Below are positions 49,331 through 57,900 of a stretch of DNA of 64,000 nt, piece after piece. Each line of letters opens with the position of its first letter. Positions within the stretch are counted from its first letter, which is position 1. The notes beneath the pieces were generated by a model. The model was not told the DNA's origin, ran no database searches, and was given only the letters and a program-made list of their open reading frames with translations. Source of the DNA: Nocardia nova (GTDB taxonomy: Bacteria > Actinomycetota > Actinomycetes > Mycobacteriales > Mycobacteriaceae). The position numbers were made by a program, and so were the translations under genes. The DNA is taken from assembly GCF_002933465.1 (NCBI RefSeq), contig NZ_PSZE01000008.1, positions 230,112-294,111 on the forward strand. The letters run 5' to 3'.

Positions 49331-50260
49331 GTGATGCCTGGTCGTTCGAAACCCTTGTCCTTGCCGCTGCCCGTCGCGCGGGCCGTCCTCGGGCCGATGT
49401 TCCGGTTCGCGATGCACAGCCGGCTGCCGTGGGAGGCCCAGCGCTACCTGCTCGACGCCGGTTCGGTGCTGCAGACGCTGCCCGCCGGCACCCGGGTGCA
49501 TCGGATGCGGCTGGGCGGGCGTCCCGCCGAGCGCGTGACCGCCGGACCGGCCGACGGCCCGGGTGCGGTGCTGTACCTGCACGGTGGTGGATACACCATC
49601 GGGTCGCCGGCCACCCATCGGTCGCTTGCGGCGCATCTGTCGCGCGAAATCGGTTGTCCGGTCTATGTTCCGGACTATCGGCTGGCGCCGGAACATCCGT
49701 ATCCGGCCGCGCTCGACGATGCCGAGGCGGCATTTTCGGAGCTGGTGTCCACCGGGCTCGCGCCGCAGCAGATCGCGGTCGCGGGCGATTCCGCCGGCGG
49801 CGGCCTGTCGCTCGCGCTGGCGTTGCGCCTGCGTGACGGGCACGGAATGCGGCCCGCCGCACTGGGTTTGATCGCCCCGTGGGCCGATCCGAACGAGCTG
49901 CCGGCGCGCGAGCGGGATCTGGTGGTCAACAGGGCGTGGTCGCGGTTGTGCGCCGCCGCCTATCTGGGCGACGGCGATCCGCTGGATCCGGGCTACGCGC
50001 CGCTGCTGGGGTCGCTGGATGGGCTGCCCGCGACCTACGTCCAGGTCGACGAGGGTGAGTTGCTGCATTCGCAGTGCGTGCGCCTGGCGGCCGCGCTGCG
50101 GGCCGCGGAGGTGCCGGTTCGGTTCTCGGTGACGCGCGGGCTCTGGCACGTCTCGCAGCTGCAGGCCTCGCTGGTGGCGCCGGCCGCGCTCGCCGCGCGC
50201 GAACTGGCAGGATTCCTCGGTCAGTCGCTGCAACCAGCGCAAACCGGATCCATAGGATAG
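49331..50260 (+). CDS. Alpha/beta-hydrolase, HSL family esterase
   Basis: 309 residues. Oxyanion-hole motif YLHGGGYTIGS (about 83-93), nucleophile GDSAGGGLS (about 154), acid in VDEGELL and His in LWHVSQLQ. This is the hormone-sensitive-lipase family, like LipR (Rv3084) of the mymA operon. It begins 19 bases after the SDR and completes the BVMO-SDR-esterase set: BVMO makes an ester that this enzyme could hydrolyse. A long stem-loop follows the stop. Confidence 0.88.
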   Translation: MMPGRSKPLSLPLPVARAVLGPMFRFAMHSRLPWEAQRYLLDAGSVLQTLPAGTRVHRMRLGGRPAERVTAGPADGPGAVLYLHGGGYTIGSPATHRSLAAHLSREIGCPVYVPDYRLAPEHPYPAALDDAEAAFSELVSTGLAPQQIAVAGDSAGGGLSLALALRLRDGHGMRPAALGLIAPWADPNELPARERDLVVNRAWSRLCAAAYLGDGDPLDPGYAPLLGSLDGLPATYVQVDEGELLHSQCVRLAAALRAAEVPVRFSVTRGLWHVSQLQASLVAPAALAARELAGFLGQSLQPAQTGSIG

Positions 50261-50271
50261 AAGCCGTAGGA

Positions 50272-50332
50272 CAGGTTCCGCCCGGCCGCACCCTTGTCGG
50301 AAATCCTCGACCGGGCGGCCAGGCGGAACCTG
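50272..50332. terminator. Long stem-loop between the esterase and fadD15-like genes
   Basis: CAGGTTCCGCC-C-GGCCGC (50272-50289) pairs with GCGGCC-A-GGCGGAACCTG (50315-50332): an 18-position stem with a single C.A mismatch. The 25-base loop has an inner GTCG/CGAC pair. It is far larger than the usual terminators here and could also be a structured RNA or a mobile repeat. No U tract. Confidence 0.6.
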
Positions 50333-50384
50333 CCGTTGTGGCTGGCGTAAATTACTGGCGAGTAGACCACGTGGAAGGGCACCG

Positions 50385-52175
50385 ATGCGAGAGTTCGAAG
50401 TCCCGGCTACCTACACCATCCCCGAAGACGCCAATATGTCCGATGGCGCCTTCCGGCACGCCGAGCGCACGCCCGGCCTGGTGGTGTTCAACAGGCCGGA
50501 CGGCAAGGGCGGTTGGACAGATGTCACCGCGGCGGAATTCGCGAAGCACGTCACCGCGGTGGCCAAGGGACTGATCGCCTCCGGCATCGAACTCGGCGAC
50601 CGGGTCGCCATCCTGGCCTCCACCCGGTACGAGTGGGTCGTGCTGGACTTCGCCATCTGGGCGGCAGGCGGCTGCACGGTCGCGATCTTCGACAGCTCCT
50701 CCGCCGAACAGGCGCGCTGGATCCTGTCGGATTCGGGCACCAAGCTGATCGTGGTCGAGAACGCCCGGCACCGGGCCACCATCGCCGACATCGAGGATGG
50801 CCTGCCCGAACTGGGTGAACCGCTGGTGATCGACGACGGTGCGATCGACACCCTGGTCGCCCGGGGCAAGGACCTCGGCGACGAGGCCGTGCACGAGCGC
50901 CGCAAGCAGGTCAAGGCCGCGTCGCCGGCGTCGCTGATCTATACCTCCGGCACTACCGGCCGGCCCAAGGGCGTCATGCTCTCGCATGCCAACCTCTACG
51001 CCGAATCGGCTGCCGACCGCGCCGCGATGCCGCAGTTCCTCAAGCCGGGCCACCGGTCGCTGCTGTTCCTGCCGCTGGCCCACGTCTTCGCCCGCGCGGT
51101 CGCGCTGGCGGCCTTCGACGCGGGCGTCACCGTCGCGCACACGGCCGACTGGTCGACGCTGGTCGAGCAGTTCGGCGAGTACAAGCCGGACTTCATCCTC
51201 TCGGTGCCGCGCGTCTTCGAGAAGGTGTTCAACGGCGCGAAGCAGCAGGCGCACGACGGCGGCAAGGGCAAGATCTTCGATGTGGCCGCCGACACCGCCG
51301 TCGAGTACAGCCAGGCGCTGGACAACGGTGGCCCGGGCCTCGTACTCAAGGTCAAACACACCGTGTTCGACAAGCTGGTCTACGGCAAGCTGCGCGAGGC
51401 CATGGGCGGGCAGTGCAAGTCCGCGGTCTCCGGCGGCGGCCCCCTCGGGGCGCGGCTGGGCCACTTCTTCCGTGGCATCGGCGTCACGATCTACGAGGGC
51501 TACGGCCTGACCGAGAGCACCGCCGCGGTGTCGGTGAACACCCCCGAGCACCTGAAGGTCGGCTCGGTGGGCCGCCCGCTCGGTGGTCACGCCGCCAAAG
51601 TGGCCGACGACGGCGAGCTACTGCTGCGCGGTCCGGTCGTCTTCGCCGGCTACTGGAACAACCCGGCCGCCACCGAGGACGCCTTCGACGACGGCTGGTT
51701 CAAGACCGGCGATCTCGGTGCGATCGACGAGCAGGGCTTCATCACGATCACCGGTCGCAAGAAGGAAATCATCGTCACCGCCGGCGGTAAGAACGTCTCT
51801 CCGGCGATGCTCGAGGATTCCCTGCGCTCGCATCCGCTGATCAGCCAGGTGATGGTGGTGGGCGACGGCAAGCCGTTCGTCGGCGCGCTGATCACCCTCG
51901 ACCCGGAGGCGCTGCCCGGCTGGAAGACCCGTAACAACGTGCCCGAGGACACGCCGATCGAGAAGCTGATCGAGCTACCCGAACTGACCGCCGAGATCGA
52001 TAAGGCGGTCAAGGACACCAACAAGCTGGTCTCGCACGCGGAGGCGATCAAGAAGACCCGCATCCTGCCGGTCGACTGGACCGAGGAGAGCGGTGAGCTG
52101 ACGCCGAAGATGTCGCTCAAACGCAACGTGGTGATGAAGAACTACGCGGACGAGGTCGAGGCGATCTACGGCTGA
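50385..52175 (+). CDS. Long-chain fatty-acid-CoA ligase, FadD15-like
   Basis: 596 residues, long-chain ACS type. YTSGTTGRPKGVML P-loop (about 186-199), YEGYGLTESTAAVS (A5 motif), WFKTGDLGAIDEQGFITITGRKKEIIVTAGGKNVSP (A7-A8), and a terminal Lys-containing PKMSLKRNVVMKNY as catalytic Lys. Close to Rv2187 (FadD15). Makes acyl-CoA for degradation or for acyltransferases such as the WS/DGAT nearby. GGAAGGG lies five bases before ATG 50385. It follows the mymA-like operon but is separated by the stem-loop, and TAGACC-like promoter sequence lies after it. Confidence 0.9.
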   Translation: MREFEVPATYTIPEDANMSDGAFRHAERTPGLVVFNRPDGKGGWTDVTAAEFAKHVTAVAKGLIASGIELGDRVAILASTRYEWVVLDFAIWAAGGCTVAIFDSSSAEQARWILSDSGTKLIVVENARHRATIADIEDGLPELGEPLVIDDGAIDTLVARGKDLGDEAVHERRKQVKAASPASLIYTSGTTGRPKGVMLSHANLYAESAADRAAMPQFLKPGHRSLLFLPLAHVFARAVALAAFDAGVTVAHTADWSTLVEQFGEYKPDFILSVPRVFEKVFNGAKQQAHDGGKGKIFDVAADTAVEYSQALDNGGPGLVLKVKHTVFDKLVYGKLREAMGGQCKSAVSGGGPLGARLGHFFRGIGVTIYEGYGLTESTAAVSVNTPEHLKVGSVGRPLGGHAAKVADDGELLLRGPVVFAGYWNNPAATEDAFDDGWFKTGDLGAIDEQGFITITGRKKEIIVTAGGKNVSPAMLEDSLRSHPLISQVMVVGDGKPFVGALITLDPEALPGWKTRNNVPEDTPIEKLIELPELTAEIDKAVKDTNKLVSHAEAIKKTRILPVDWTEESGELTPKMSLKRNVVMKNYADEVEAIYG

Positions 52176-52191
52176 GCCCGCCCGTACGCCG

Positions 52192-52223
52192 AACGGCCCG
52201 CCTTCTCGAAGGCGGGCCGTTCT
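52192..52223 (+). terminator. Strong terminator after the fadD15-like gene
   Basis: GAACGGCCCGCCTTC and GAAGGCGGGCCGTTC form a perfect 15-base inverted repeat around TC; in practice the loop is six to eight bases. It starts 17 bases after the stop codon and is followed by TGGTT. Confidence 0.85.
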
Positions 52224-52344
52224 GGTTCGCGACGTGCGACGATATGCGCGATCACCGGCGATGATTTTCTCCGGCTGCCGCCGTCTCATCTGTGGGGCCG
52301 CGGCCGCCGGCCGCAGGCCCGTATTCATTCCGGAGGAGGCACTC

Positions 52345-52770
52345 GTGAAGTCGGCTACCGCATATCTGTTGTTCGACGGTGATGCCGAGGAGGCATTCAC
52401 CTTCTATCAGTCGGTACTGGGTGGGGAACTGCAGATGGTCCGCTATCGCGACATGGGTGACGGCGGTGGCGGGAATCTGCCCGACGAGGTGGGCAAACGA
52501 ATCGCCAACGCCGCGTTGACCTGGCGGGAGGACCAGCTGCTGATGGGGTCGGACTGTCCGCCCGATCAGCAGATCAACCACGACAACGTGCCGTTCAGCG
52601 TCTGCCTGGATGTGGACGACGAGGCCGAGGCCGGACGGATCTTCACCGGGTTGTCCGCGGGCGGACAGGTCACCATGCCGCTGGGCAAAACCGAGTGGGC
52701 GCAGCAGTTCGGCATGGTCACCGACAAATTCTCGGTGCCGTGGATGATCAATCTGTACGGCGGCGAATAG
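52345..52770 (+). CDS. VOC-family (PhnB-like) protein
   Basis: 141 residues with the paired beta-alpha-beta modules of the glyoxalase/VOC fold; AYLLFDGDAEEAFTFYQSVLGGELQMVRYRDM is typical of the PhnB/3-demethylubiquinone-methyltransferase-like subgroup. Key metal positions are not all evident, so enzymatic activity is not assured. GGAGGAGG lies 5 bases before GTG 52345, which fixes the start against a longer open frame. Transcribed alone. Confidence 0.85.
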   Translation: MKSATAYLLFDGDAEEAFTFYQSVLGGELQMVRYRDMGDGGGGNLPDEVGKRIANAALTWREDQLLMGSDCPPDQQINHDNVPFSVCLDVDDEAEAGRIFTGLSAGGQVTMPLGKTEWAQQFGMVTDKFSVPWMINLYGGE

Positions 52771-52834
52771 ATTTCGACCGCATGCCGTGTCCCGCCGCAT
52801 CGTCCGCGGCGGGGCGGCGTCGGTGGTGGAAGAG

Positions 52835-53260
52835 TTAGCTGTAGGGAATGGGTTCGTTGGCGCGCACCCATGCCTTTTCGGCCTCGCTGCCGGCGTCCGG
52901 TGGGAACAGTCCGTCGATCATCCACAGATCGCGCGGGGATTCGTAGGTGTGGAATTCCCAGTGCAATCCACGCGCGCCGGTGTAGGGCTCCATGATCGAG
53001 TTGAGCCGCTGCGTCGACCGCTTGCGCATCTGCGGGTCGTCCAGATGGCGGGCGAGATGTTCCACGACGATTCGCACGGTGGTGTTCGACGGCTTCCCGC
53101 CGACGAAGAAGGACGTCTCCTCGATCTCCCGAAACAGTACGACGACGTAGAACTCCGGCAAGCCGAACGAGGTGTACAACGCGGTGATATCTCGGGCGAA
53201 GTCTTGTTTGTCGGCGTCGGAGTAGGTGTCGGCGGGATGGTAGACATGCCACAGTGGCAT
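52835..53260 (-). CDS. Tautomerase-superfamily protein (cis-CaaD-like)
   Basis: 141 residues starting M-P-L-W-H, so the mature protein begins with the catalytic Pro of the superfamily. Length and the RIVVEHLARHLDD, WEFHTYESPRDLWMIDG and PDAGSEAEKAWVRANEP stretches fit the long-form putative oxalocrotonate tautomerases related to cis-3-chloroacrylic acid dehalogenase. Substrate unknown. AAGGGA lies seven bases before the ATG. It follows an SDR on the same strand, 38 bases away, under HxlR operator control. Confidence 0.83.
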   Translation of the reverse strand: MPLWHVYHPADTYSDADKQDFARDITALYTSFGLPEFYVVVLFREIEETSFFVGGKPSNTTVRIVVEHLARHLDDPQMRKRSTQRLNSIMEPYTGARGLHWEFHTYESPRDLWMIDGLFPPDAGSEAEKAWVRANEPIPYS

Positions 53261-53298
53261 CGGTGATTCCCTTCGAAAGATGATGTGCGGTAACGGGT

Positions 53299-54000
53299 TC
53301 AGCGGGAGATGGTCAGTGCGAGGCCCTCGACGGGGCCGGACAGCGCCGCCTTCACGCCGCGCGTGACGTCGTCGACCAGCACCTCGGTATCGCCGCGCAG
53401 CACGCCGTCGAAGACGGCCTCGGCCACCACACTCGGCGCGAGCTTGTCGCCCGGGAGGCGCTGCACCATCTCGGTGTCGGCGAATCCCAGATGAACGCCG
53501 ACCACCTGCGTGCGCTGTGCGGCCAGTTCCAGCCGCAGCGAATTGGTCAGCGACCACAGCGCCGCCTTCGACGCACCGTAGGCCGCCGCGCCCGCGGCCC
53601 AGGACAGCACCGAATGGATGTCGATCAGGACGCCGCCGCCGTTGTCCGCCAGAATCGGCGCGAATGCCTGGGCTACTCGCAGCGCGCCGAAGACGTTGGT
53701 ATCGAACGTGGTGACGATGTCGGCCATATCGGCGGTCAGCAGCGGTGCGGGCAGGAGAACGCCCGCATTGTTCACCACGATCTCGACGTCGCGGGCCCGC
53801 AGTGCCGCGGCGGCAACCGAATCTGCGTCGGTGACATCCAGGGCGAGCGGCTCGATGCGGGGGTCGCCGGCGGTTTTCGGGGCGCGGGCGGTGGTGTAGA
53901 CCTTGGCGGCGCCGCGCCTGAGCAGCTCGTCGGTGAAAGCTCTGCCGAGCCCCCGCTGCCCGCCGGTCACCAGTGCGACCGCGCCTTCGATTTCGGCCAT
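53299..54000 (-). CDS. Short-chain dehydrogenase/reductase
   Basis: 233 residues. TGGQRGLGRAF cofactor loop, Arg after strand 2 (TTARAPK, hence NADP preference), VNNAGVL, Ser in IDIHSVLSW and Y-x3-K in AAYGASKAAL. Shorter than most SDRs and close to the quinone/ketone reductase group that HxlR regulators often control. First gene of the SDR-tautomerase pair; divergent from the HxlR gene with two matching operators between them. Confidence 0.88.
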   Translation of the reverse strand: MAEIEGAVALVTGGQRGLGRAFTDELLRRGAAKVYTTARAPKTAGDPRIEPLALDVTDADSVAAAALRARDVEIVVNNAGVLLPAPLLTADMADIVTTFDTNVFGALRVAQAFAPILADNGGGVLIDIHSVLSWAAGAAAYGASKAALWSLTNSLRLELAAQRTQVVGVHLGFADTEMVQRLPGDKLAPSVVAEAVFDGVLRGDTEVLVDDVTRGVKAALSGPVEGLALTISR

Positions 54001-54043
54001 CGTTCGTCCTTTCGGATCGTTCGGGGCGACCGTCCGCCCTGGG

Positions 54044-54057
54044 TAACGATTTCGTTA
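54044..54057. promoter_or_regulatory. HxlR operator, site 1 (TAACG-N4-CGTTA)
   Basis: TAACGATTTCGTTA, a perfect 5-base dyad with a 4-base centre, 44 bases before the SDR start. The same pattern recurs 40 bases away. Confidence 0.7.
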
Positions 54058-54083
54058 GTTAGATGACAGCACAGCTGGCTGAG

Positions 54084-54105
54084 TAACGCAAGCGTTAGGT
54101 AACAT
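54084..54105. promoter_or_regulatory. HxlR operator, site 2, with -10 of the HxlR gene
   Basis: TAACGCAAGCGTTA (54084-54097) is a perfect 6-base dyad and shares TAACG-N4-CGTTA with site 1. TAACAT (54100-54105) follows at once and lies 6 bases before GTG 54112, so a protein on this site would cover the promoter of the regulator gene. Confidence 0.7.
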
Positions 54106-54111
54106 GGTCTC

Positions 54112-54618
54112 GTGTCGATGATGTTCGAGCCGCGACTGAGCGACCGGGATGCCTGGTCGATCGGTGACCGATGTTCGGCCGGACGGGTGCTCGAGTTGCT
54201 CAGCACTCGGACGGTATTCCTCGTCGTTCGCGAATGTTTCTACGGGACAACCCGATTCGAGGACTTCACGACCCGGATCGGGACGTCGGCGCCGGCGGTC
54301 TCGCGCGCGCTCAAACAGCTCGAATCGGCGGGCGTCGTGGAGCGGGTGCCGTATCGCGAACCCGGTCGGCGCGAACGCGCGGAGTATCGCCTGACCGCGG
54401 CCGGTGAGGATCTGTTGCCGATATTCCTGTCGCTGATGCAGTGGGGCGACAAATATCTGCAGGACGGAAAGCCGCCGCTGTCGTTCGTCGACCGGGAATC
54501 CGGGGCGGTGGTGAGGGTGCGGGTGACGCCTGAGCAGGTACCGGACAAGAAGGCCGACGAGATCGAGATCCGGGTGAACTCGTCGGGGCGGAAGCGACCT
54601 TCGCCGGCCGCGGACTGA
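54112..54618 (+). CDS. HxlR-family transcriptional regulator
   Basis: 168 residues. Winged helix of the HxlR type: CSAGRVLELLSTRTVFLVVRECFYGTTRFEDFTTRIGTSAPAVSRALKQLESAGVVERV, then the RAEYRLTAAGEDLLPIFLSLMQWGDKYL wing and helix. HxlR proteins respond to quinones, aldehydes or electrophiles, often through Cys; here Cys at about 22 and 43 are candidates. The C-terminal tail is Lys/Arg-rich. Controls itself and the divergent SDR-tautomerase pair through two identical-type operators. Confidence 0.87.
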   Translation: MSMMFEPRLSDRDAWSIGDRCSAGRVLELLSTRTVFLVVRECFYGTTRFEDFTTRIGTSAPAVSRALKQLESAGVVERVPYREPGRRERAEYRLTAAGEDLLPIFLSLMQWGDKYLQDGKPPLSFVDRESGAVVRVRVTPEQVPDKKADEIEIRVNSSGRKRPSPAAD

Positions 54619-54641
54619 GAGGACGGCGGCCGATACGCGAA

Positions 54642-54673
54642 CCCCGCCGCATCCTCGCTGGGATGCGGCGGGG
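54642..54673. terminator. Bidirectional hairpin between HxlR and the HtrA-like gene
   Basis: CCCCGCCGCATCC (54642-54654) and GGATGCGGCGGGG (54661-54673) form a 13-base-pair stem with a six-base loop between two convergent genes. Confidence 0.85.
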
Positions 54674-54695
54674 TCGGATGTCGTCGGCCGCAGGG

Positions 54696-55943
54696 TCAGC
54701 CGACGGGTCCCTGGGCGAGCGACGCTCGACCGGATTCGCTCTGTCCGGAGCGGTCGACCCACGTGAGTGTGACGGTGTCGCCCGGGTGATGCTGATCCAT
54801 CGTGTTGGTCATGGTGGTCGCCGAATCGATGCTGTGACCGTCCAGCCCGGTGATCACATCGCCTGGGGCCAGGCCCGCGGCCTGTGCTGGACCGCCGCTC
54901 ACGATGTTGCGGACCAGCGCACCCGAACCGTTGGCATCGCTCATCGTGATACCGAGGAACGCCGAATCGCCGATGTGCACGTGGTCCGAACTCTTACCCG
55001 CCTGGATCTGCGCGGCGATCGTCTTCGCCGTGTCGATGGGAATCGCGAAGCCCTGACCGCCGCTCGCGCCGAGCTGGAAACCCTGGGAGGCAGCGGTATT
55101 CACGCCGACCACCTGGCCGGAGCTGTTGATGAGCGGACCGCCGGAATCACCCGGCTGAATGTTCGCGGCCACCTGGATGAGCCCGGTCAGCTGCTCGGCG
55201 GCGCCGGCCGATTCGTCGCTGGCGGTGATGGACCGGTCCAGTGCGGTGACGCGTCCGGCCGCGGCGGTCGGGGAGCCGGTGCCGCCCGCGTTGCCGACAC
55301 CGACGATGGCGTCGCCGACCTTCACCTGGTCCGAATCGCCGAGCGGCGCTGTCTGCAGGCCGGAGGCGCCCTGCAACGTCACCACGGCCAGATCGTCTCG
55401 ACGGTCGAATCCGGCGACGCTGCCGCTGTAGGTGCGGCCGTTGCCGAGGTCGGTGACCGAGATGTCCGTAGCACCTTCCACGACGTGGTTGTTGGTGAGG
55501 ATGGTGCCGCCCGAGCCGAGCACGATGCCGGTTCCGGCGCCCGCGCCGTTCTGCATGCCGAGCTCGGTGTTGATCACGACGATGCCCGGCACTACCGCAT
55601 TCGCCGCCTGCTCCAGCGCCGTGGACTGCGGTTGCGAATCGACCGGCTGCACCACCGAACCCTGGCCGTGGCCGAACGGGGCCGCCTGGCCGGGGCCGTG
55701 GGCGTCGATGCGGGAGCCGACCAGGGCGATGGCGAGCGCCACCACCGCGACCAGGGCCGCCAGCATTCCGAAGGTCAGGCCGTGCCGTGGCGCGCGTCCT
55801 CGCGGCGGGTACTGCTGCTGTCCCGGATACTGCCCCGGGTAGGGCGGCTGACCTGGATACCCGTGCGGACCATACGCGCCCGACCGTGGTTCGTACGGTC
55901 CGGGCTGGTGCGGCCGATTGCCCTCGTTCGGATACACGCTCAT
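54696..55943 (-). CDS. HtrA/PepD-like membrane serine protease
   Basis: 415 residues. Cytoplasmic Pro/Tyr/Gly-rich start with PYPGQYPGQQQYPP repeats, a membrane segment (about 58-76), and a trypsin-like domain with His153 (TNNHVV), Asp184 (RRDDLAVV) and Ser267 (QPGDSGGPL), then one PDZ domain (GPAQAAGLAPGDVITGLDGHSI). This is the PepD/HtrA2 layout of mycobacteria, distinct from the SigE-linked HtrA in this window. ATG 55943 is chosen for AGGA nearby and the family start MSVYPNEG-like; a longer frame begins at 56015. Acts on misfolded envelope proteins. Confidence 0.88.
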   Translation of the reverse strand: MSVYPNEGNRPHQPGPYEPRSGAYGPHGYPGQPPYPGQYPGQQQYPPRGRAPRHGLTFGMLAALVAVVALAIALVGSRIDAHGPGQAAPFGHGQGSVVQPVDSQPQSTALEQAANAVVPGIVVINTELGMQNGAGAGTGIVLGSGGTILTNNHVVEGATDISVTDLGNGRTYSGSVAGFDRRDDLAVVTLQGASGLQTAPLGDSDQVKVGDAIVGVGNAGGTGSPTAAAGRVTALDRSITASDESAGAAEQLTGLIQVAANIQPGDSGGPLINSSGQVVGVNTAASQGFQLGASGGQGFAIPIDTAKTIAAQIQAGKSSDHVHIGDSAFLGITMSDANGSGALVRNIVSGGPAQAAGLAPGDVITGLDGHSIDSATTMTNTMDQHHPGDTVTLTWVDRSGQSESGRASLAQGPVG

Positions 55944-56219
55944 CACGTCCTGTTCGGTCACATCCTGTGTGTCGGCTCGGACCCGGGCCCCGACGCATTC
56001 GGATCCTTGTATCAATTAAGCGCGCGATTCCTGAGAAGTGGCTGGGTCCTTGCCGTGGAACTGCCGACGTGGGCCGGATCACGCCGGGCGTGAGTGGTGG
56101 TTGCGTGGTCATCGAGGTCGGTCCCGCCGTCCGGCAGGCGGAATCCGCCCTTTCTGACGAATCTGTGACGCTGTGGTCGGTGCGGCCGTTCGGGCGGGAT
56201 CGTCGGGTGGAATCCGCAG

Positions 56220-56225
56220 TACGCT
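56220..56225 (+). promoter_or_regulatory. -10 hexamer TACGCT, leaderless promoter
   Basis: TACGCT with exactly 7 bases to ATG 56233, which decides the start of the molybdopterin oxidoreductase. Confidence 0.55.
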
Positions 56226-56232
56226 CGCGGTT

Positions 56233-57876
56233 ATGGCCGGATCGGGACTGCGCGCGGCCTGCGGGATCGTCTCCGCGGGGCTGGCGCTGGGTGTCGCGGA
56301 ACTGGTGTCGGTGCCGGTGGGGTCGGGGAGCGCGCCGTTGGCGGCGATCGGGGCGACGGTGGTCGACCACACGCCCGACGGGGTGCGGGAATGGGCGATC
56401 GACACCTTCGGCACCGACGACAAGATGATGTTGTACCTGCTGATGGGTGTGGTGGCGCTGATCGTCGCGGCGCTGGCCGGGGTGGTCGAGCGAACCGCGC
56501 GGCCGATCGGATCGGTGGTGCTCGGCGTCTTCGGTATCGGTGCGGCATGGGCTGCGCTCGAACGCCCTGCGGCCGATTGGACCTGGGCGTTGCCGTCGTT
56601 CGTCGGGGTGGCGCTGGCAATTGTGTCGCTGCGGTGGCTGATCCGGCGATACGAGGCGGTCGGTGCGCCGGCCATGGCTCGGGGTGGTAGCGGTGGCGGG
56701 GCCGCGGCGGCGGAAATTCGGATCGAAGGTGAACAGGTCGGCGCGGGCTCGGGTGGCGGTGCCGGCGCACACGGAGCCGCATGGCCGCGCCTGGCGAAAC
56801 CCGATGTGGCGCAGGTCGATCGGCGGCAGGTGATCCGGGGGATCGTCGGGGTGGGAGTACTGGCGGTGGCGGCCGGAATCGCCGGGCGCGTACTCGGGGC
56901 GAGCGCGCGCAGTGTGGCGGGGGAACGGGCGGCGGTGCGGTTGCCGCCGCCGAATGTGCCTGTGCCCCCGGTGGATCCGGCCGCGGATCTGCGGGTACCG
57001 GGACTGGCGTCGTATTTCACCCCGAATTCCGACTTCTACCGGATCGACACCGCCCTGACCGTTCCGCAGGTCAGCAAGGAGACGTGGTCACTGCGGATCC
57101 ACGGCATGGTGGACCGCGAAATCCGGCTCGATTACGCCGATCTGGCGCGCCGGCCGTCGGTGGAGCGCTTGGTGACGCTGACCTGCGTCTCGAATCCGAT
57201 CGGCGGCGATCTGATCGGCAACGCGAGCTGGCTGGGCTATCGGCTCGACGAGTTGATCGCCGAGGCTGGGCCGCATCCGGACGCCGATATGGTGTTGTCG
57301 CGCAGTGCCGACGGCTTCACCGCTGGAAGTCCGCTCGCCGCGCTCACCGACGGTCGCGACGCCCTGCTCGCGGTCGGCATGAACGGTGAGCCGTTGCCCG
57401 TCGAACACGGGTATCCGGCCCGGTTGGTCGTGCCCGGACTCTACGGTTACGTCTCGGCCACCAAGTGGGTCACCGAACTCGAGATCACGAGATTCGATCG
57501 CGCCCAGGCCTATTGGACGCGGCGCGGCTGGTCCGAACGTGGGCCGATCAAGACCGGCACCCGTATCGACACCCCGCGCGGTGCCGTCCGGGCCGGGAAG
57601 GTGACGATCGCCGGTGTGGCCTGGGCGCAACATCGCGGCATCGACGCCGTCGAGGTCCAGATCGACAACGGCCCGTGGCAACCCGCCCGCCTGGCCGCCG
57701 AACCGTCCGTCGACACGTGGCGGCAATGGAGTTACGACTGGGACGCCTCCGCGGGCACGCATACCGTCCGCGCCCGCGCCACCGACGGCACTGGAACGGT
57801 TCAGACCGCGGAGGTCGCCGACGTCATCCCGGACGGGGCGAGCGGCTACCCGTCGCGGACGATCCGAGTCGGGTAG
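56233..57876 (+). CDS. Membrane-bound sulfite-oxidase-family molybdopterin oxidoreductase
   Basis: 547 residues. Four N-terminal membrane segments (about 5-25, 72-92, 97-115, 120-138), a Gly/Ala-rich linker, a fifth span (about 195-218), then an exported Moco domain: VTLTCVSNPIGGDLIGNASW has the Cys that binds molybdenum, and YGYVSATKWVTELEITRFD ends it. The last 110 residues are the Ig-like dimerisation domain (TIAGVAWAQHRGIDAVEVQID). Substrate is unknown; YedY-type relatives repair methionine sulfoxide, others oxidise sulfite. No haem or MsrQ subunit is adjacent. Confidence 0.85.
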   Translation: MAGSGLRAACGIVSAGLALGVAELVSVPVGSGSAPLAAIGATVVDHTPDGVREWAIDTFGTDDKMMLYLLMGVVALIVAALAGVVERTARPIGSVVLGVFGIGAAWAALERPAADWTWALPSFVGVALAIVSLRWLIRRYEAVGAPAMARGGSGGGAAAAEIRIEGEQVGAGSGGGAGAHGAAWPRLAKPDVAQVDRRQVIRGIVGVGVLAVAAGIAGRVLGASARSVAGERAAVRLPPPNVPVPPVDPAADLRVPGLASYFTPNSDFYRIDTALTVPQVSKETWSLRIHGMVDREIRLDYADLARRPSVERLVTLTCVSNPIGGDLIGNASWLGYRLDELIAEAGPHPDADMVLSRSADGFTAGSPLAALTDGRDALLAVGMNGEPLPVEHGYPARLVVPGLYGYVSATKWVTELEITRFDRAQAYWTRRGWSERGPIKTGTRIDTPRGAVRAGKVTIAGVAWAQHRGIDAVEVQIDNGPWQPARLAAEPSVDTWRQWSYDWDASAGTHTVRARATDGTGTVQTAEVADVIPDGASGYPSRTIRVG

Positions 57877-57900
57877 CCGCGCGACCTCCGCCGGCCCGGT

